The translations under genes were made by a program, and so were the position numbers. From the NCBI GenBank assembly GCA_964521065.1, contig CAZFPQ010000002.1, positions 1 through 64,000 of the forward strand: a stretch of DNA of 64,000 bases. The letters run 5' to 3'. The first letter of the stretch is position 1; each line of letters opens with the position of its first letter. Origin of the DNA: CAYVAP01 sp964521065 (GTDB taxonomy: Bacteria > Bacteroidota > Bacteroidia > J057). The notes below the pieces were generated by a model. The model saw only the letters and a list, made by a program, of their open reading frames with translations. It ran no database searches and was not told where the DNA came from. This document shows, one piece after another, positions 63,056-64,000 of the stretch.

Positions 63056-64000
63056 ATGCTAAGACATTTATGCATAATGTGCTACCTATGCTTGACTTCA
63101 AGTATTGGTTTAGCGCAGATCGATGTAAGCGAGTCGATGGATCACGAGTTGGGGCCAGGTTTTGCGATTCCCAATAATACGTCCAGGTTTACTGGATCTA
63201 TGAACAATCACATCTCTGGACAGGAGAACATCTTAAGCTATAAAAACCATCAATACATCGCCTTCTACAACGACGAGCGCAAGGTAGTCGTAGGCCGCAG
63301 GGATTTATGTGGTGATCTTTGGGAGTTACTTGTATTGGACGACTATGTTCAAACGCTCAATGACAGACATAATCACATTAGCATGGGCATATGTGAAGGC
63401 GATGGAACCATTCATTTGACTTTTGACCACCACGCCCATAACCTTCGCTACCGGGTCTCCACGCTAGGCCTTGCGGTTAATCCTGAAAAATATGCCTGGG
63501 AGGCTAGCCTGTTTGGTCCAATCCAGAACAACTTGGTGGAAGGGATGGCAGAAATACGGGTGACCTACCCGGTTTTCGTGTCCAGTAAGGATGGGCATTT
63601 GAATTTTTCCTGGCGTAAGGGAGGGTCGGGTAATGGCGAATCAAGAATCGCTTTTTACAACGGCAAAACGCACACTTGGGAAAACGTTCACACCTTCGTA
63701 GATGCAGGGGGAACCTACCAGGACCCCTACCTTAGCGGCAGTTCTACCAGTAGGAACGCCTACCACTTCGATTATGTGTACGACGATAAAAATGTACTAC
63801 ATGCCAGTTGGGTCTGGCGAGAAGGTTCACAATCTGGATTTAACCACGACATCGCTTATGCCTGGTCGCCTGATTATGGATTTACCTGGTACAACAACGA
63901 CAGCGTCAAAATCGCCGAGTACTCAGACACCAATCCTTCCTATATCAGCTACAACAGTCCAGGCTTGCACGTCTGGACCTTAGATAGCCGCTACGGCATG
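63056..64000 (+). CDS. BNR_4 lyase-like protein, truncated by window end
   Basis: From ATG 63056 the frame is open to the window edge (315 codons, no stop), so the gene is partial. A signal peptide ends SIGLAQ (residue 21). The propeller carries H105 (DRHN), H126 (FDHHAH), Y171 (VTYPV) and R187 (SWRKG), with spacings 21, 45 and 16, the same His/His/Tyr/Arg pattern as the two other BNR_4 proteins here. It is therefore a third ulvan-lyase-type candidate. The C-terminus, and whether it has a T9SS domain, cannot be seen. Confidence 0.82.
   Translation, partial: MLRHLCIMCYLCLTSSIGLAQIDVSESMDHELGPGFAIPNNTSRFTGSMNNHISGQENILSYKNHQYIAFYNDERKVVVGRRDLCGDLWELLVLDDYVQTLNDRHNHISMGICEGDGTIHLTFDHHAHNLRYRVSTLGLAVNPEKYAWEASLFGPIQNNLVEGMAEIRVTYPVFVSSKDGHLNFSWRKGGSGNGESRIAFYNGKTHTWENVHTFVDAGGTYQDPYLSGSSTSRNAYHFDYVYDDKNVLHASWVWREGSQSGFNHDIAYAWSPDYGFTWYNNDSVKIAEYSDTNPSYISYNSPGLHVWTLDSRYGM

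Noticed and set aside
62920..63177. 85-codon plus-strand frame before the last gene
   Set aside because: It overlaps, in another frame, the signal peptide of the BNR_4 gene starting at 63056, which has clear domain evidence.
63702..63983. 93-codon frame at the window end
   Set aside because: It is an out-of-frame shadow of the truncated BNR_4 gene.

Overview
The window looks like a chromosomal piece of a marine-type member of the Bacteroidota, most likely Cytophagales. Supporting features are TonB-dependent receptors with an N-terminal carboxypeptidase-regulatory-like domain, C-terminal type IX secretion (T9SS) sorting domains, many lipoprotein-signal glycan enzymes, DUF1573 and GH106 proteins, and weak Shine-Dalgarno sequences. 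This assignment rests on gene content alone.

Region 1 (1-19.9 kb) holds general and accessory genes. On the minus strand lie a DUF1573 protein and a tight two-gene operon (a TPR-AAA+ ATPase and a TPR membrane protein). On the plus strand a well-formed TPP (thiamin pyrophosphate) riboswitch precedes a TonB-dependent receptor, followed by a sortilin/BNR-repeat secreted protein (with a 14-N assembly gap), a CPBP membrane protease, a very large cytoplasmic GH94-like protein, a T9SS-secreted beta-helix protein, a Rof-like small protein, an ankyrin protein, an exported ABM-fold protein and an ECF-like sigma factor with a Cys-containing tail. Two copies of an imperfectly palindromic repeat sit between the small genes.

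Region 2 (20-56.7 kb) is a large polysaccharide utilization locus. It encodes three sulfatases, two GH106 and two GH78 alpha-L-rhamnosidases, a fused alginate-lyase-fold/GH78 protein, a heparinase II/III-fold lyase, BNR_4 beta-propeller proteins carrying the His/His/Tyr/Arg set of ulvan lyases PL24/PL25, a DUF1961 jelly-roll protein, a Gfo/Idh/MocA oxidoreductase, a GH2 enzyme, a RhaT-type permease, an AraA-like sugar isomerase and an AraC regulator. Together they suggest breakdown of a sulfated rhamnose/uronate polysaccharide such as ulvan: lyases cut the chain, sulfatases and rhamnosidases trim the oligosaccharides, and RhaT plus the isomerase take the released deoxysugar. A 42-bp operator, built of two direct half-sites 21 bp apart, occurs both before the first BNR_4 lyase and in the AraC/isomerase divergent region, so the regulon can be read from the sequence.

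Region 3 (56.7-64 kb) contains a 1.3-kb non-coding stretch, a second TonB-dependent receptor, a T9SS beta-helix protein and a third BNR_4 lyase-like gene cut by the window edge. No SusD homologue is present anywhere in the window; uptake would rely on stand-alone TonB receptors, or SusC/D lie outside.
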